A DNA stretch of 64,000 bases. Origin: Pseudomonas sp. PDM05. GTDB taxonomy: Bacteria > Pseudomonadota > Gammaproteobacteria > Pseudomonadales > Pseudomonadaceae. The notes beneath the pieces are model-generated. The model ran no database searches. It was not told the DNA's origin and saw only the letters and a program-made list of their open reading frames with translations. This document shows positions 7,236-16,947 of the stretch, piece by piece. Location: positions 124,001 to 188,000 of the forward strand of contig NZ_JACVAC010000004.1 in the NCBI RefSeq assembly GCF_014851685.1, given 5' to 3'. Numbering within the stretch: position 1 is the stretch's first letter; the number at the start of each line of letters is the position of its first letter. The translations under genes and the position numbers were made by a program.

Positions 7236-9701
7236 TTGATTCGTCTGCTGAAGTTTTTCGGGTACTCCATTGTCGCGATCGTCTGCGGGCTGCTGCTCGT
7301 ACTCAGCGGGGCCTACCTCTACCTTAGTCCGGGTTTACCCTCCGTAGAGGCACTCAGAAGTATCCAGTTGCAGATTCCTTTGCGGGTCTACAGCAGCGAT
7401 GAAAAGCTGATCGCGGAGTTCGGTGAAATGCGCCGCACCCCGATCCGTTTTGCCGATATTCCGCCCAATTTCATCAGCGCCTTGCTGTCGGCCGAAGACG
7501 ACAATTTCGCCAACCACTACGGCGTAGACCCAAGCAGCCTGGTGCGTGCAGCCACGCAATTGGTAAAAAGCGGACACATTCAATCCGGCGGCAGCACCAT
7601 CACCATGCAGGTGGCGAAGAACTTCTTCCTCACCAGCGAACGCAGTTTTTCGCGCAAGGCCACAGAGATCCTGCTGGCCTTGCAGATTGAACGCCAGTTG
7701 ACCAAGGACGAGATCCTTGAGCTGTACGTCAACAAGATCTACCTGGGCAACCGCGCCTACGGCATCGAGGCGGCGTCGCAGGTCTACTACGGCAAGTCGA
7801 TTCGTGATGCCAGCCTGGCGCAGATGGCGATGATCGCCGGCCTGCCCAAGGCGCCGTCGCGCTTCAACCCACTGGCCAACCCGGCGCGCAGCAAAGAGCG
7901 CCGCGACTGGATCCTGGGGCGCATGTACAAGCTGGGCAAGATCGACCAGCACGCCTACGAAACCGCCGTGGCCGAGCCGTTGAACGCCAGTTACCACGTG
8001 CCGACGCCAGAAGTGAACGCACCGTATATCGCCGAAATGGCCCGTGCCGAGATGGTCGGCCGGTATGGCAGCGAGGCCTACACCGAAGGTTTCCGCGTCA
8101 CCACGACCGTTCCGAGCGACACCCAGGAAATCGCCAACAACGCCGTGCATTCCGGCCTGATCACCTACGACCAGCGCCACGGCTACCGCGGCCCCGAATC
8201 GCGTCTGCCGGGCAAGACCCTGAGCGCGTGGACCACCGAACTGGGCAAGCAGCGCGCGATCAGCGGCCTGGAGCCGGCCATCGTGACCCAGGTGAAGAAA
8301 GACGGCGTGCAGGTGCTGACCCGCACCGGCGAAGCCCATGTGTCGTGGGACAGCATGAAGTGGGCCCGCCCGTTCCTGAACACCAACAGCATGGGCCCGA
8401 TGCCCAAGCAGCCGTCGGATGTGGCGCAGGTGGGCGATTTGATCCGCGTGCAACGCCAGAAGGACGATAGCCTCAAATTCAGCCAGGTGCCGGTCGCCCA
8501 GGGCGCGCTGGTCTCCCTGGACCCGCAGAACGGTGCGATCCGCGCCCTGGTCGGCGGCTTTGCCTTCGAGCAGAGCAACTACAACCGCGCCACCCAGGCC
8601 AAGCGCCAGCCCGGCTCGAGCTTCAAGCCGTTCATTTACAGCGCCGCGCTGGATAACGGCTACACAGCCGCCAGCCTGGTCAACGATGCCCCGATCGTGT
8701 TTGTCGACGAGTACCTGGACAAGGTCTGGCGTCCGAAGAACGACACCAACACCTTCCTAGGCCCGATCCGTATCCGCGAGGCGCTGTACAAGTCGCGCAA
8801 CCTGGTATCGATCCGCCTGCTGCAAGCGATGGGCGTCGGCAAGACCATCGACTACATGACGCGCTTTGGCTTCAACAAGTCGGACCTTCCGCCGAACCTG
8901 TCCCTGGCCCTGGGCACCGCGACCCTCACGCCAATGGAAATCGCCACCGGCTGGAGCACCTTTGCCAACGGCGGCTACAAGATCACGCCGTACCTGATCG
9001 ACAAGATCGAAAGCCGCAATGGCGACACCCTGTTCACCGCCAACCCACCACGGGTGCCGGGTGATGTGGTCAACGGCATCGCCGCCACGGACGGCCTGGC
9101 CGCGCCGAGCAACGGCGGTATCACGATCGAACCGACGCCAGGCGCCACGCCGGCCGCCAACGCCGCCGCACCTGCCGAGCCACAGGCGCCGGCAGTGGCC
9201 GAACGGATTGTGGATGGCCGCACCACCTACATCCTCAACAGCATCCTTGAAGATGTGATCAAGAAAGGCACCGGCCGCCGTGCCCTGGCCCTCGGCCGAG
9301 CAGACATCGCGGGCAAGACCGGCACCACCAACGACTCCAAGGACGCCTGGTTCTCCGGCTACAACGGCGACTACGTGACCACCGTGTGGACCGGCTACGA
9401 CCAGCCGGAAAGCCTCGGCCGTCGCGAATTCGGCGGCACCGTCGCGCTGCCGATCTGGATGAGCTACATGGGCGCTGCCTTGAAGGACAAGCCGTTGCAT
9501 ACCCAGCCTGAGCCGGAAGGCATCCTCAGCCTGCGGATCGATCCGGTCAGTGGCCGCGCCGCCTCGCCAAGCACGCCGAATGCGTACTTCGAGCTGTTCA
9601 AGAGCGAAGACACGCCGCCGTCGGTCAATGAACTGGGCAATGGTGTGGTGCCAGGCAGCCCGCTGCCGGCAGACGAGGCGGCGCCGATTGATCTCTTTTA
9701 G
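7236..9701 (+). CDS. mrcA: penicillin-binding protein 1A (bifunctional transglycosylase/transpeptidase)
   Basis: Class A PBP that polymerises and crosslinks peptidoglycan. It has 821 residues: a membrane anchor (about 8-30); a GT51 glycosyltransferase domain with catalytic Glu87 in AEDDNFANHYG and the GGSTITMQVAKN motif; an OB-like insert; and a transpeptidase domain with S461-S-F-K464, SRN and K694-T-G motifs. The start is TTG at 7236; no in-frame ATG exists near it. It is divergent from pilM across 217 nt, the conserved arrangement in Pseudomonas (gene also called ponA). Confidence 0.96.
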   Translation: MIRLLKFFGYSIVAIVCGLLLVLSGAYLYLSPGLPSVEALRSIQLQIPLRVYSSDEKLIAEFGEMRRTPIRFADIPPNFISALLSAEDDNFANHYGVDPSSLVRAATQLVKSGHIQSGGSTITMQVAKNFFLTSERSFSRKATEILLALQIERQLTKDEILELYVNKIYLGNRAYGIEAASQVYYGKSIRDASLAQMAMIAGLPKAPSRFNPLANPARSKERRDWILGRMYKLGKIDQHAYETAVAEPLNASYHVPTPEVNAPYIAEMARAEMVGRYGSEAYTEGFRVTTTVPSDTQEIANNAVHSGLITYDQRHGYRGPESRLPGKTLSAWTTELGKQRAISGLEPAIVTQVKKDGVQVLTRTGEAHVSWDSMKWARPFLNTNSMGPMPKQPSDVAQVGDLIRVQRQKDDSLKFSQVPVAQGALVSLDPQNGAIRALVGGFAFEQSNYNRATQAKRQPGSSFKPFIYSAALDNGYTAASLVNDAPIVFVDEYLDKVWRPKNDTNTFLGPIRIREALYKSRNLVSIRLLQAMGVGKTIDYMTRFGFNKSDLPPNLSLALGTATLTPMEIATGWSTFANGGYKITPYLIDKIESRNGDTLFTANPPRVPGDVVNGIAATDGLAAPSNGGITIEPTPGATPAANAAAPAEPQAPAVAERIVDGRTTYILNSILEDVIKKGTGRRALALGRADIAGKTGTTNDSKDAWFSGYNGDYVTTVWTGYDQPESLGRREFGGTVALPIWMSYMGAALKDKPLHTQPEPEGILSLRIDPVSGRAASPSTPNAYFELFKSEDTPPSVNELGNGVVPGSPLPADEAAPIDLF

Positions 9702-9708
9702 AGAGCGG

Positions 9709-9781
9709 CAAGCTGTTAGCTGCAAGCGACAAGTAAGAGCGATGCAGTCTCGCTCTTACTTGTAGCTTGCAGCTTGCAGCT
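9709..9781. repeat. intergenic inverted repeat
   Basis: An imperfect palindrome between ponA and the terminator. The inner 14-bp arms 9729-9742 and 9750-9763 pair perfectly, and flanking arms of the AGCTTGCAGCTT type continue the symmetry. It resembles dispersed short palindromes common between convergent Pseudomonas genes, though I cannot name the family. Confidence 0.6.
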
Positions 9782-9793
9782 CAAAACTCCCCC

Positions 9794-9830
9794 ATAAAAA
9801 AACCCGGCTTTCTGAGCCGGGTTTTTTTAT
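9794..9830. terminator. bidirectional Rho-independent terminator, ponA/maeB
   Basis: A GC-rich stem (AACCCGGCT, 9801-9809, with AGCCGGGTT, 9814-9822) and a 4-nt loop are flanked by an A7 run on the left and a T7 run on the right, so it can end transcription from ponA (plus) and maeB (minus). Confidence 0.92.
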
Positions 9831-9841
9831 GGGTCTACGGC

Positions 9842-11110
9842 TTAGCCGTTGAACACATCATCCACGCTTTGCAGCGGGTAGTTCTTCGGATACGGCAGGG
9901 TGGCCACACCGGTCTCGATGGCGGCCTTGGCCACGGCATCGGAGATCAGGGTGATCAGGCGCTTGTCCATTGGCTTCGGAATGATGTACTCACGACCGAA
10001 TTCCAGCTTGGCGCCGCCGTAGGCGTCGCATACGTCCTGAGGCACCGGCAGCTTGGCCAGTTCGCGCAGGGCGTTGGCGGCAGCCACTTTCATCTCTTCG
10101 TTGATGCGCTTGGCGCGAACGTCCAGGGCGCCACGGAAGATGAACGGGAAGCCCAGTACGTTGTTGACCTGGTTCGGGTAGTCCGAGCGGCCGGTAGCCA
10201 TGATCACGTCGTTACGGGTGGCGTGAGCCAGTTCCGGCGCGATCTCTGGGTCCGGGTTGGAGCAGGCGAACACGATCGGGTTGGCCGCCATGGACTTCAG
10301 GCCTTCGGCGCTCAGCAGGTTCGGGCCGGACAGGCCGACGAACACGTCTGCACCGTCAAGGGCATCAGCCAGGGTGCGCTTGGAGGACGGGTGGGCAAAC
10401 ATCGCCTTGTACTGGTTCAGGTCGGTGCGCTCGGACTGGATCACGCCCTTGCTGTCGACCATGTAGATGTTTTCCAGCTTGGCGCCCATGCTCACGATCA
10501 GCTTCATGCACGAGATAGCTGCCGCACCGGCGCCCAGGCAGACGATCTTGGCGTCAGCCAGGGTCTTGCCGGCGATTTCCAGGGCGTTGATCATGCCGGC
10601 CGCGGTAACGATCGCGGTGCCGTGCTGGTCATCGTGGAATACCGGAATGTCGCACTGTTCGATCAGGGCCTTTTCGATCTCGAAGCACTCAGGTGCCTTG
10701 ATGTCTTCCAGGTTGATGCCACCGAAAGTGATGGAAATGCGCTTTACGGTGTCGATGAAAGCCTGCGGGCTCTCGGAATCGACTTCGATGTCGAAAACGT
10801 CAATGCCGGCAAAGCGCTTGAACAGCACGCCCTTGCCTTCCATGACCGGCTTGGAAGCCAATGGGCCAAGGTTGCCCAGGCCCAGAATCGCGGTGCCATC
10901 GGAAATCACTGCAACGAGGTTGCCTTTGCCGGTGTACTTGTACGCCAGCTCAGGGTCGCGTGCGATTTCACGTACGGGCTCGGCCACGCCAGGGCTGTAG
11001 GCCAGCGACAGGTCGCGGGCGGTGGCGGTGGCTTTGGTGAGCTCTACACTCAGCTTTCCTGGACGAGGATGGGCATGATATTCGAGAGCGGCAGTTTTCA
11101 AATCAGACAT
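9842..11110 (-). CDS. maeB: NADP-type malic enzyme
   Basis: Oxidative decarboxylation of malate to pyruvate with NAD(P)H production, linking the TCA cycle to gluconeogenesis. The 422-residue protein has the malic-enzyme catalytic domain (SLAYSPGVAEP, HDDQHGTAIV) and a Rossmann NAD(P) domain (IVCLGAGAAAIS). It lacks the C-terminal phosphotransacetylase-like domain of the roughly 760-residue enterobacterial MaeB and so corresponds to the short form found in Pseudomonas. Cofactor preference cannot be read with certainty. Confidence 0.93.
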   Translation of the reverse strand: MSDLKTAALEYHAHPRPGKLSVELTKATATARDLSLAYSPGVAEPVREIARDPELAYKYTGKGNLVAVISDGTAILGLGNLGPLASKPVMEGKGVLFKRFAGIDVFDIEVDSESPQAFIDTVKRISITFGGINLEDIKAPECFEIEKALIEQCDIPVFHDDQHGTAIVTAAGMINALEIAGKTLADAKIVCLGAGAAAISCMKLIVSMGAKLENIYMVDSKGVIQSERTDLNQYKAMFAHPSSKRTLADALDGADVFVGLSGPNLLSAEGLKSMAANPIVFACSNPDPEIAPELAHATRNDVIMATGRSDYPNQVNNVLGFPFIFRGALDVRAKRINEEMKVAAANALRELAKLPVPQDVCDAYGGAKLEFGREYIIPKPMDKRLITLISDAVAKAAIETGVATLPYPKNYPLQSVDDVFNG

Positions 11111-11172
11111 ATCGGCATTCCGCTTTTACTGTTGGTCGACGGACCGCCGAGGATACGCGTGTCGTAAAGTCC

Positions 11173-11201
11173 CTACAAGACTGGGTAGTCACCGGTGTCA
11201 A
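11173..11201 (-). promoter_or_regulatory. possible sigma-70 promoter of maeB
   Basis: On the minus strand a perfect TTGACA (-35) at 11196-11201 is followed after 17 nt by TTGTAG at 11173-11178. The spacing is ideal but the -10 is poor. It lies about 65 nt upstream of the maeB start. Confidence 0.35.
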
Positions 11202-11332
11202 GGCCCCAAACCGACGTACTTTGGTCTAAGGCCACGGGATACAAGGGCTCAACTGTTCACAATCGCCTAAAAAAATGTCTACAATTTTTTATCAATGCAG
11301 CAATTAAATGCGATTCTCTCAAATTCCAGGCA

Positions 11333-11367
11333 CAAAAAAGGCGTCCACAAGGGACGCCTCTTTTTTC
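11333..11367. terminator. Rho-independent terminator downstream of rpmE
   Basis: A 7-bp stem GGCGTCC/GGACGCC (11340-11346 with 11352-11358) is flanked by an A6 run on the left and a T6 tract on the right. It can end rpmE transcription on the minus strand and also works in the other direction. A second GAAAAGCCC/GGGCTTTTC-type hairpin (11372-11392) sits between it and the rpmE stop. Confidence 0.88.
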
Positions 11368-11397
11368 AGCAGGAAAAGCCCAGGGGGCTTTTCAGCC

Positions 11398-11631
11398 TTA
11401 CTCTGCTGGAGTAGCAGCAGGCTTCTTGCCGAAAGCGCCGAAACGGTCAGCAAAGCGCTGTACACGGCCGCCGGTGTCCAGAGTTTTCTGCTTACCGGTG
11501 TAGAACGGGTGGCACTCGTTGCATACGTCAGTACCCAGTGGCTTGCACAGGTTCGAACGAGTTTCGAACTTGTTACCGCAGCTGCAGGTTACTTCGATGG
11601 TTTCGTACGCTGGATGGATATCGGCTTTCAT
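11398..11631 (-). CDS. rpmE: 50S ribosomal protein L31, zinc-binding form
   Basis: A 77-residue large-subunit ribosomal protein. Cys16, Cys18, Cys37 and Cys40 form the zinc site of the C+ type L31, so this is the zinc-replete paralogue. The frame is open to 11685, but [10 protein letters not shown] is the family start and a Shine-Dalgarno-like GAGGAAGTCACC precedes it. It is monocistronic, divergent from priA. Confidence 0.97.
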   Translation of the reverse strand: MKADIHPAYETIEVTCSCGNKFETRSNLCKPLGTDVCNECHPFYTGKQKTLDTGGRVQRFADRFGAFGKKPAATPAE

Positions 11632-11848
11632 GGTGACTTCCTCGGGCTGCGTGCCGCCACTCGACACTATTGTCGAATACCGCACGTAATTAGGCCGCGG
11701 ATTCTACCAGACCTTTTTAAACGCGCAAGCGGCGCTTTGGGCGTGAAACTTCCTTTCATCAGAAAACCATCGGCTACCCCAAGCCCTCCCCTGTCTGCTA
11801 GGCTCCCGCCCCTGCGCCACCGCCTGCCTTTATAGATGAGACCCCCGC

Positions 11849-14068
11849 GTGCCCGACGCCATCTTGCGCCTCGCCCTGCCTTCGCCCCTGCGCCGCCTGT
11901 TCGACTACCGGGCCCCGGCCGGCGTGCTGCGGACGCAGTTGCAACCAGGCATGCGCGTGCGCGTGCCGTTCGGGCGCCGGGAAATGATCGGCATCCTGGT
12001 AGAAGTCACCGACCACAGCGAAGTGCCGGCAGAGAAGCTCAAGCCTGCACTGGCAATCCTCGACGCCACGCCACCGCTGCCGCCCGCGCTGTTCAAGCTG
12101 TGCCTGTGGACCGCCCAGTATTACCAGCACAGCCTCGGCGACACCCTGAGCTGGGCGCTGCCGGTGCTGCTGCGCCAGGGCGAACTGGCCGAAGCGCGCC
12201 AGGAACGTTTCTGGTCGATGGTGCCCGGCGCGCGCCTCGATGACCCGCGCATCGCCCGCGCCCCGCGCCAGCGTGAGGCCCTGGCCACCCTGGCGCAGCA
12301 TCCCCATGGCGTGGCCCATCAGCTGTTAAGCAAGCTGATGCTGAGCAAAGACAGTCTCGACCTGCTGCTGGCCAAAGGCCTGGTGCAGGTGGAAATCCGC
12401 AAGCACGCCCCCGACCCACGTCACGAACACTGGCTGGCCCAACCGGAACTGCCGCTGAACCCCGAGCAACGCGCCGCCTACGAGGCGATCCGTGCAGGCT
12501 TCGACAGTTTCCACGCGTTCCTGCTGGCCGGGGTCACTGGCAGCGGCAAGACCGAAGTGTATTTGCAACTGATCCGCGAAACCCTGCAGGCCGGCAAACA
12601 GGCGCTGGTGTTGATCCCCGAGATCAACCTGGGCCCGCAGACCCTGGCGCGTTTCGAGCAACGCTTCAACGCGCGCATCGCCCTGGTGCACTCGGCGGTC
12701 AACGACCGCGAACGCCTGGAGTCCTGGCTCGCCGCACGAGATGGCGAGGCCGACATTATTATCGGCACCCGCTCGGCGCTGTTCACCCCGATGAAAAACC
12801 CCGGGCTGATCATCATCGACGAAGAACACGACGGCTCCTACAAACAGCAGGAAGGCCTGCGCTACCACGCCCGCGACCTCGCGCTGGTACGCGCGCGCCA
12901 GGAAGACATCCCGATTGTGCTGGGTTCGGCCACGCCGTCCCTGGAGAGCCTGCACAACGCCTACACCGGCCGTTACGGCCTCCTGCGCCTGAACGAACGT
13001 GCAGGCGGCGCCAAGCAGCCACGTTTCCTGCGCCTGGACGTAAAAAGCCGCCCGCTGGACAGCGGTATTTCCGGGCCGATGCAACAAGCCATCGGCCAGA
13101 CCCTCGCCGCCGGCCAGCAAGTGCTGGTGTTCCTCAACCGTCGCGGCTTTGCGCCGACGCTGTTGTGCCATGACTGCGGCTGGATGTCCGAGTGCGAGCG
13201 CTGCGACGCGCGCATGACCGTGCATCAGCGCCACGGCGAGCTGCGTTGCCATCACTGTGGCCATGTGGAACGGGTGCCACGCCACTGCCCGCAGTGCGGC
13301 AAAGTCGACCTGCGGCCGGTGGGCGCGGGCACCGAACGGGCCGAAGAGCGCCTGGGCATCCTGTTCCCGGACTACCCGGTGTTGCGGGTCGACCGCGACA
13401 GTACCTCGCGCAAAGATGCGATGAACCAGCTGTTCGCCACCATCCAGAAAGGCCAGCCGTGCATTCTGATCGGCACGCAGATGCTGGCCAAAGGGCATCA
13501 CTTTCCACGGGTGACCCTGGTTTCGATCCTGGATGCCGACGGCGGTCTGTTCTCCGGCGACTTCCGCGCCAGCGAGCGCATGGCGCAGTTGATCGTGCAG
13601 GTTGCCGGCCGTGCGGGGCGCGCTGAAGAGCCGGGCAAAGTGATTATCCAGACACACCTGGCCGACCATCCACTGCTGATTCAGCTGACAGAGCAAGGTT
13701 ACTTTGCCTTCGCTGAACAGGCCTTGAGCGAACGCCGCTCCGCCGGCCTGCCGCCGTTTGCCCACTTGGCCTTGCTGCGCGCCGAAGCGCACAAGCCGGG
13801 GCAGGCCGAAGGTTTTCTCGACGAGGCATGCAGTGCCGCCGAACGTTTGCTCGGTGAGCTGGGTCTGACCGGCATCGAGTTGCTCGGCCCGGTGCCCGCC
13901 CCCATGGAGCGCCGCGCCGGGCGTTATCGTGCCCAGCTACTCTTGCAGGCGACGTCGCGAGCACCATTGCATCGGCTGCTAAGTAGCCTATTGCTTGCTC
14001 TGGAGCAAATGCCCAGCGGCCGGCAAGTGCGATGGTCGATGGATGTCGACCCCGTGGATTTGTATTGA
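11849..14068 (+). CDS. priA: primosomal protein N' (replication restart helicase)
   Basis: A superfamily 2 DNA helicase that reloads the replisome at stalled forks. It is 739 residues: an N-terminal DNA 3'-end-binding domain, Walker A GVTGSGKT (residues 228-235), a DEEHDGSY Walker B, and a zinc-binding insert with CHDC, CERC, CHHC and CPQC pairs that is diagnostic for PriA. The start is GTG at 11849. Neighbours rpmE (divergent) and argS (downstream) match the Pseudomonas order. Confidence 0.97.
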   Translation: MPDAILRLALPSPLRRLFDYRAPAGVLRTQLQPGMRVRVPFGRREMIGILVEVTDHSEVPAEKLKPALAILDATPPLPPALFKLCLWTAQYYQHSLGDTLSWALPVLLRQGELAEARQERFWSMVPGARLDDPRIARAPRQREALATLAQHPHGVAHQLLSKLMLSKDSLDLLLAKGLVQVEIRKHAPDPRHEHWLAQPELPLNPEQRAAYEAIRAGFDSFHAFLLAGVTGSGKTEVYLQLIRETLQAGKQALVLIPEINLGPQTLARFEQRFNARIALVHSAVNDRERLESWLAARDGEADIIIGTRSALFTPMKNPGLIIIDEEHDGSYKQQEGLRYHARDLALVRARQEDIPIVLGSATPSLESLHNAYTGRYGLLRLNERAGGAKQPRFLRLDVKSRPLDSGISGPMQQAIGQTLAAGQQVLVFLNRRGFAPTLLCHDCGWMSECERCDARMTVHQRHGELRCHHCGHVERVPRHCPQCGKVDLRPVGAGTERAEERLGILFPDYPVLRVDRDSTSRKDAMNQLFATIQKGQPCILIGTQMLAKGHHFPRVTLVSILDADGGLFSGDFRASERMAQLIVQVAGRAGRAEEPGKVIIQTHLADHPLLIQLTEQGYFAFAEQALSERRSAGLPPFAHLALLRAEAHKPGQAEGFLDEACSAAERLLGELGLTGIELLGPVPAPMERRAGRYRAQLLLQATSRAPLHRLLSSLLLALEQMPSGRQVRWSMDVDPVDLY

Positions 14069-14108
14069 TCGATTGGTCCCACTGTTTGGATTGTGAACGC
14101 CCTGAAAT

Positions 14109-14185
14109 GTAGGAGCGGGCTTGCCCGCGATGAGGCCCGCAGGTCCGCCAACCCGTCTGAACGGTTGGCAAGCCCGCCCTCGCCA
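14109..14185. repeat. REP-like element between priA and argS
   Basis: A single REP copy (TAGGAGCGGGCTTGCCCGCG core at about 14110-14130) is followed by a shorter GCCAACC/GGTTGGC hairpin and a degenerate partner. It occupies most of the 182-nt gap. No promoter could be assigned confidently. Confidence 0.6.
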
Positions 14186-14250
14186 CGGATAATGCCCAGT
14201 TTTTCCACCTGCGCATCGCGCGCCGCCGCTTGCGGCACAAAGAGAACACC

Positions 14251-15987
14251 ATGAAAGACACCATTCGCCAGCTGATCCAACAAGCCCTCACCCAACTCGT
14301 CAACGAAGGTGTGTTGCCTGAAGGCCTGACGCCGGCGATCCAGGTGGAAAATACCCGCGACAAGACCCACGGCGACTTTGCCAGCAACATCGCGATGATG
14401 CTGTCCAAGCCTGCGGGCATGAAGCCACGTGACCTGGCGGAAAAAATCATCGCCGCGCTGCCCGCCGATGACAGCGTGACCAAGGCCGAAATCGCCGGCC
14501 CTGGCTTTATCAACTTCTTCCAGAACGCCCAGGCCCTGGCCTCGCGCCTCGATGCCGCGCTGGCCGACGCCAAGATCGGCGTGCACAAGGCCGGCGACGC
14601 CCAGCGCGTGGTCATCGACCTGTCGGCGCCAAACCTGGCCAAAGAGATGCACGTGGGCCACCTGCGCTCCACCATCATTGGCGACGGCGTGGCCCGCGTC
14701 CTGGAGTTCCTCGGCGACACGGTGATCCGTCAGAACCACGTGGGCGACTGGGGCACCCAGTTCGGCATGCTGATGGCCTACCTGCAAGAAAACCCGATCA
14801 CCAGCAACGAGCTGTCGGACCTGGAAAACTTCTACCGCGCCGCGAAGAAGCGCTTCGACGAATCCGAAGAGTTCGCCGACCGCGCCCGTGGCCTGGTGGT
14901 CAAGCTGCAAGCCGGCGACGCCGAATGCCTGGCGCTGTGGAACCGCTTCCGTGAGATTTCCCTGTCTCACTGCCAGGAAATTTACGAGCTGCTCAACGTC
15001 AAATTGACCATGGCCGACGTAATGGGCGAAAGCGCCTACAACGATGACCTGATCAACGTGGTCAACGACCTCAAGGCCAAGGGCCTCTTGGTCGAGAGCA
15101 ACGGCGCGCAGTGCGTGTTCCTCGAAGAATTCAAGACCGCCGATGGCGAGCCGCTGCCGGTGATCATCGTCAAGGCTGACGGCGGCTACCTGTATGCCAC
15201 CACCGACCTGGCAGCCGTGCGCTACCGCAGCGGCGTGCTCAAGGCCGACCGTGCGCTGTACTTCGTCGACCAGCGCCAGGCCCTGCACTTCCAGCAGGTG
15301 TTCGAAGTGGCGCGTCGCGCAGGCTTCGTGACCCACCCGATGCACATGGAACACATGGGTTTCGGCACCATGAACGGCGCCGACGGCCGTCCGTTCAAGA
15401 CCCGCGACGGCGGCACCGTCAAGCTGATCGACCTGCTCAACGAAGCCCAGGAACGCGCCTACACCCTGGTCAAGGAAAAGAACCCGGAGCTGGCCGAGGC
15501 CGACCTGCGCAACATCGCCCGCGTGGTGGGCATTGGCGCGGTGAAATACGCCGACCTGTCCAAGCACCGCACCAGTGACTACAGCTTCAACTTCGAACTG
15601 ATGCTCAACTTCGAAGGCAACACCGCGCCGTACCTGCTGTACGCCTACACCCGCGTGGCCGGCGTGTTCCGCAAGTTGGGCAAGGACTTCAGCGAAGTCG
15701 AAGGCCATATCGTGCTGGATGCCCCGCACGAACAGGAACTGGCGGCCAAGCTGGCGCAGTTCGGCGAAGTGCTGAACAGCGTCGGCGAGAAAGGCACGCC
15801 GCACATCCTGTGCAGCTACCTGTATGAAGTTGCCGGCCTGTTCTCCAGCTTCTACGAGAACTGCCCGATCCTCACCGCCGACGACGAGGCCCAGAAGCAA
15901 AGCCGCCTGCGCCTCGCCGCCCTGGCTGGTCGTACCCTCAAGCAAGGCCTGGAACTGTTGGGCCTGGAAACCCTGGAGCGCATGTAA
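14251..15987 (+). CDS. argS: arginyl-tRNA synthetase
   Basis: Class I aminoacyl-tRNA synthetase of 578 residues. The HIGH-like signature reads HVGH within [18 protein letters not shown]; the C-terminal anticodon-binding DALR domain ends [10 protein letters not shown]. The start at 14251 is preceded by an AAGAGAAC ribosome-binding site; an upstream in-frame ATG at 14230 gives residues not seen in the family. It is followed after 1 nt by the SPOR-domain gene. Confidence 0.97.
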   Translation: MKDTIRQLIQQALTQLVNEGVLPEGLTPAIQVENTRDKTHGDFASNIAMMLSKPAGMKPRDLAEKIIAALPADDSVTKAEIAGPGFINFFQNAQALASRLDAALADAKIGVHKAGDAQRVVIDLSAPNLAKEMHVGHLRSTIIGDGVARVLEFLGDTVIRQNHVGDWGTQFGMLMAYLQENPITSNELSDLENFYRAAKKRFDESEEFADRARGLVVKLQAGDAECLALWNRFREISLSHCQEIYELLNVKLTMADVMGESAYNDDLINVVNDLKAKGLLVESNGAQCVFLEEFKTADGEPLPVIIVKADGGYLYATTDLAAVRYRSGVLKADRALYFVDQRQALHFQQVFEVARRAGFVTHPMHMEHMGFGTMNGADGRPFKTRDGGTVKLIDLLNEAQERAYTLVKEKNPELAEADLRNIARVVGIGAVKYADLSKHRTSDYSFNFELMLNFEGNTAPYLLYAYTRVAGVFRKLGKDFSEVEGHIVLDAPHEQELAAKLAQFGEVLNSVGEKGTPHILCSYLYEVAGLFSSFYENCPILTADDEAQKQSRLRLAALAGRTLKQGLELLGLETLERM

Positions 15988-15988
15988 G

Positions 15989-16690
15989 TTGGCTGCCAAG
16001 AAAAAACCTGCACCCAAGCGCGGCGCCAGCCGCTACCAGGCCCCGGCGAAAAAGCCGATCCCGGGCTGGCTGTGGATGGCCATCGGCCTGTCGGTCGGCG
16101 CGTTTATCGTGTTCCTGATGAAGCTGGACCCGGGCAAGGGCGATGACGTCAAACGGGTCAAGCAGGAGCAGCAGAAGATCACGAAAATGGCCGAAGCCAA
16201 CAAGACCGCGCCAAGTCCTACAGCACCAGTGAAGCCGAAGTACGACTTCTACACACTGTTGCCGGAGTCCGAAGTGATCGTGCCACCTGACGCCGTGCCG
16301 GAGAAAACCCTGCCGACCCCACAAGTGCCGACCACACCGGTCACGCCTGCGGAAGCGGCAAAGATCGACACCGCACGGGCCCAGGCCGCGCTGGCCGGGA
16401 TCACCCCGCCGCCAGCACCGCCGGTTGCCGAGACCAAAGCGGCGCCGGTGACCAAGTTCTTCCTGCAAGCGGGCTCGTTCCCCAAGCAGGCGGACGCGGA
16501 CCGTGTACGGGCGCAGATTATCTTGCTGGGCCAGGCGGTGACGGTGGAATCCGGCACGGTGAAGGATGCGACCTGGTATCGCGTGCTGGTGGGGCCGTTC
16601 AGCAACCGTGAACAGCTGACCGTGGCGCAGAAACAACTGGCTGGCGCAGGGTTCAGCAACCTGTTGTTACAACAACGCCAGAGCCGCTAA
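15989..16690 (+). CDS. SPOR-domain cell division protein, FtsN-like
   Basis: A 233-residue bitopic membrane protein with a Lys/Pro-rich cytoplasmic N-terminus, one membrane helix at about 27-46 (WLWMAIGLSVGAFIVFLM), a long periplasmic linker rich in Pro/Thr/Ala, and a C-terminal SPOR domain (FFLQAGSFPKQADADRVRAQ). The start is TTG at 15989, one base after the argS stop, so expression is probably coupled to argS. The architecture and position match the P. aeruginosa gene between argS and hslV that is regarded as FtsN. It would recruit to the septum and activate septal peptidoglycan synthesis. Confidence 0.85.
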   Translation: MAAKKKPAPKRGASRYQAPAKKPIPGWLWMAIGLSVGAFIVFLMKLDPGKGDDVKRVKQEQQKITKMAEANKTAPSPTAPVKPKYDFYTLLPESEVIVPPDAVPEKTLPTPQVPTTPVTPAEAAKIDTARAQAALAGITPPPAPPVAETKAAPVTKFFLQAGSFPKQADADRVRAQIILLGQAVTVESGTVKDATWYRVLVGPFSNREQLTVAQKQLAGAGFSNLLLQQRQSR

Positions 16691-16712
16691 ACCCAAGAAC
16701 ACAGCAGGCCCC

Positions 16713-16804
16713 ATGTGGGAGCGGGCTTGCTCGCGAATGCGCTAGATCAGTCAATATTTTCGGCGGCTGACACACCGCTTTCGCGAGCAAGCCCGCTCCC
16801 ACAT
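16713..16804. repeat. REPIN (paired inverted REP)
   Basis: Two inverted copies of the REP core GTGGGAGCGGGCTTGC with its TCGCGAA extension flank a short variable centre. It lies between the FtsN-like gene and the hslVU promoter. Confidence 0.88.
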
Positions 16805-16872
16805 TTGATCTATAGCGTTCTCAAGAGTGTGTCAGATCAATACACACCACTCGTCCGCACACCGCCCCCACG

Positions 16873-16900
16873 GTTGAAATCCCCCCCGCCATCCCCATAT
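16873..16900 (+). promoter_or_regulatory. sigma-32 heat-shock promoter of hslVU
   Basis: GTTGAAA (16873-16879), a 13-nt spacer and CCCCATAT (16893-16900) match the RpoH consensus CTTGAAA-N13-CCCCATNT at nearly every position. It lies 47 nt before the hslV start. HslVU is a classical heat-shock operon, so the site and the biology agree. Confidence 0.83.
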
Positions 16901-16947
16901 CAGTTTTCACCAGGGCATTTTCGCCCCGCTGTGTGGAGACTCTCCCC

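Noticed and set aside
13924..16017. 697-codon minus-strand frame over argS
   Set aside because: Covers argS fully in antisense, has no recognisable domain, and its length comes from third-position G/C bias.
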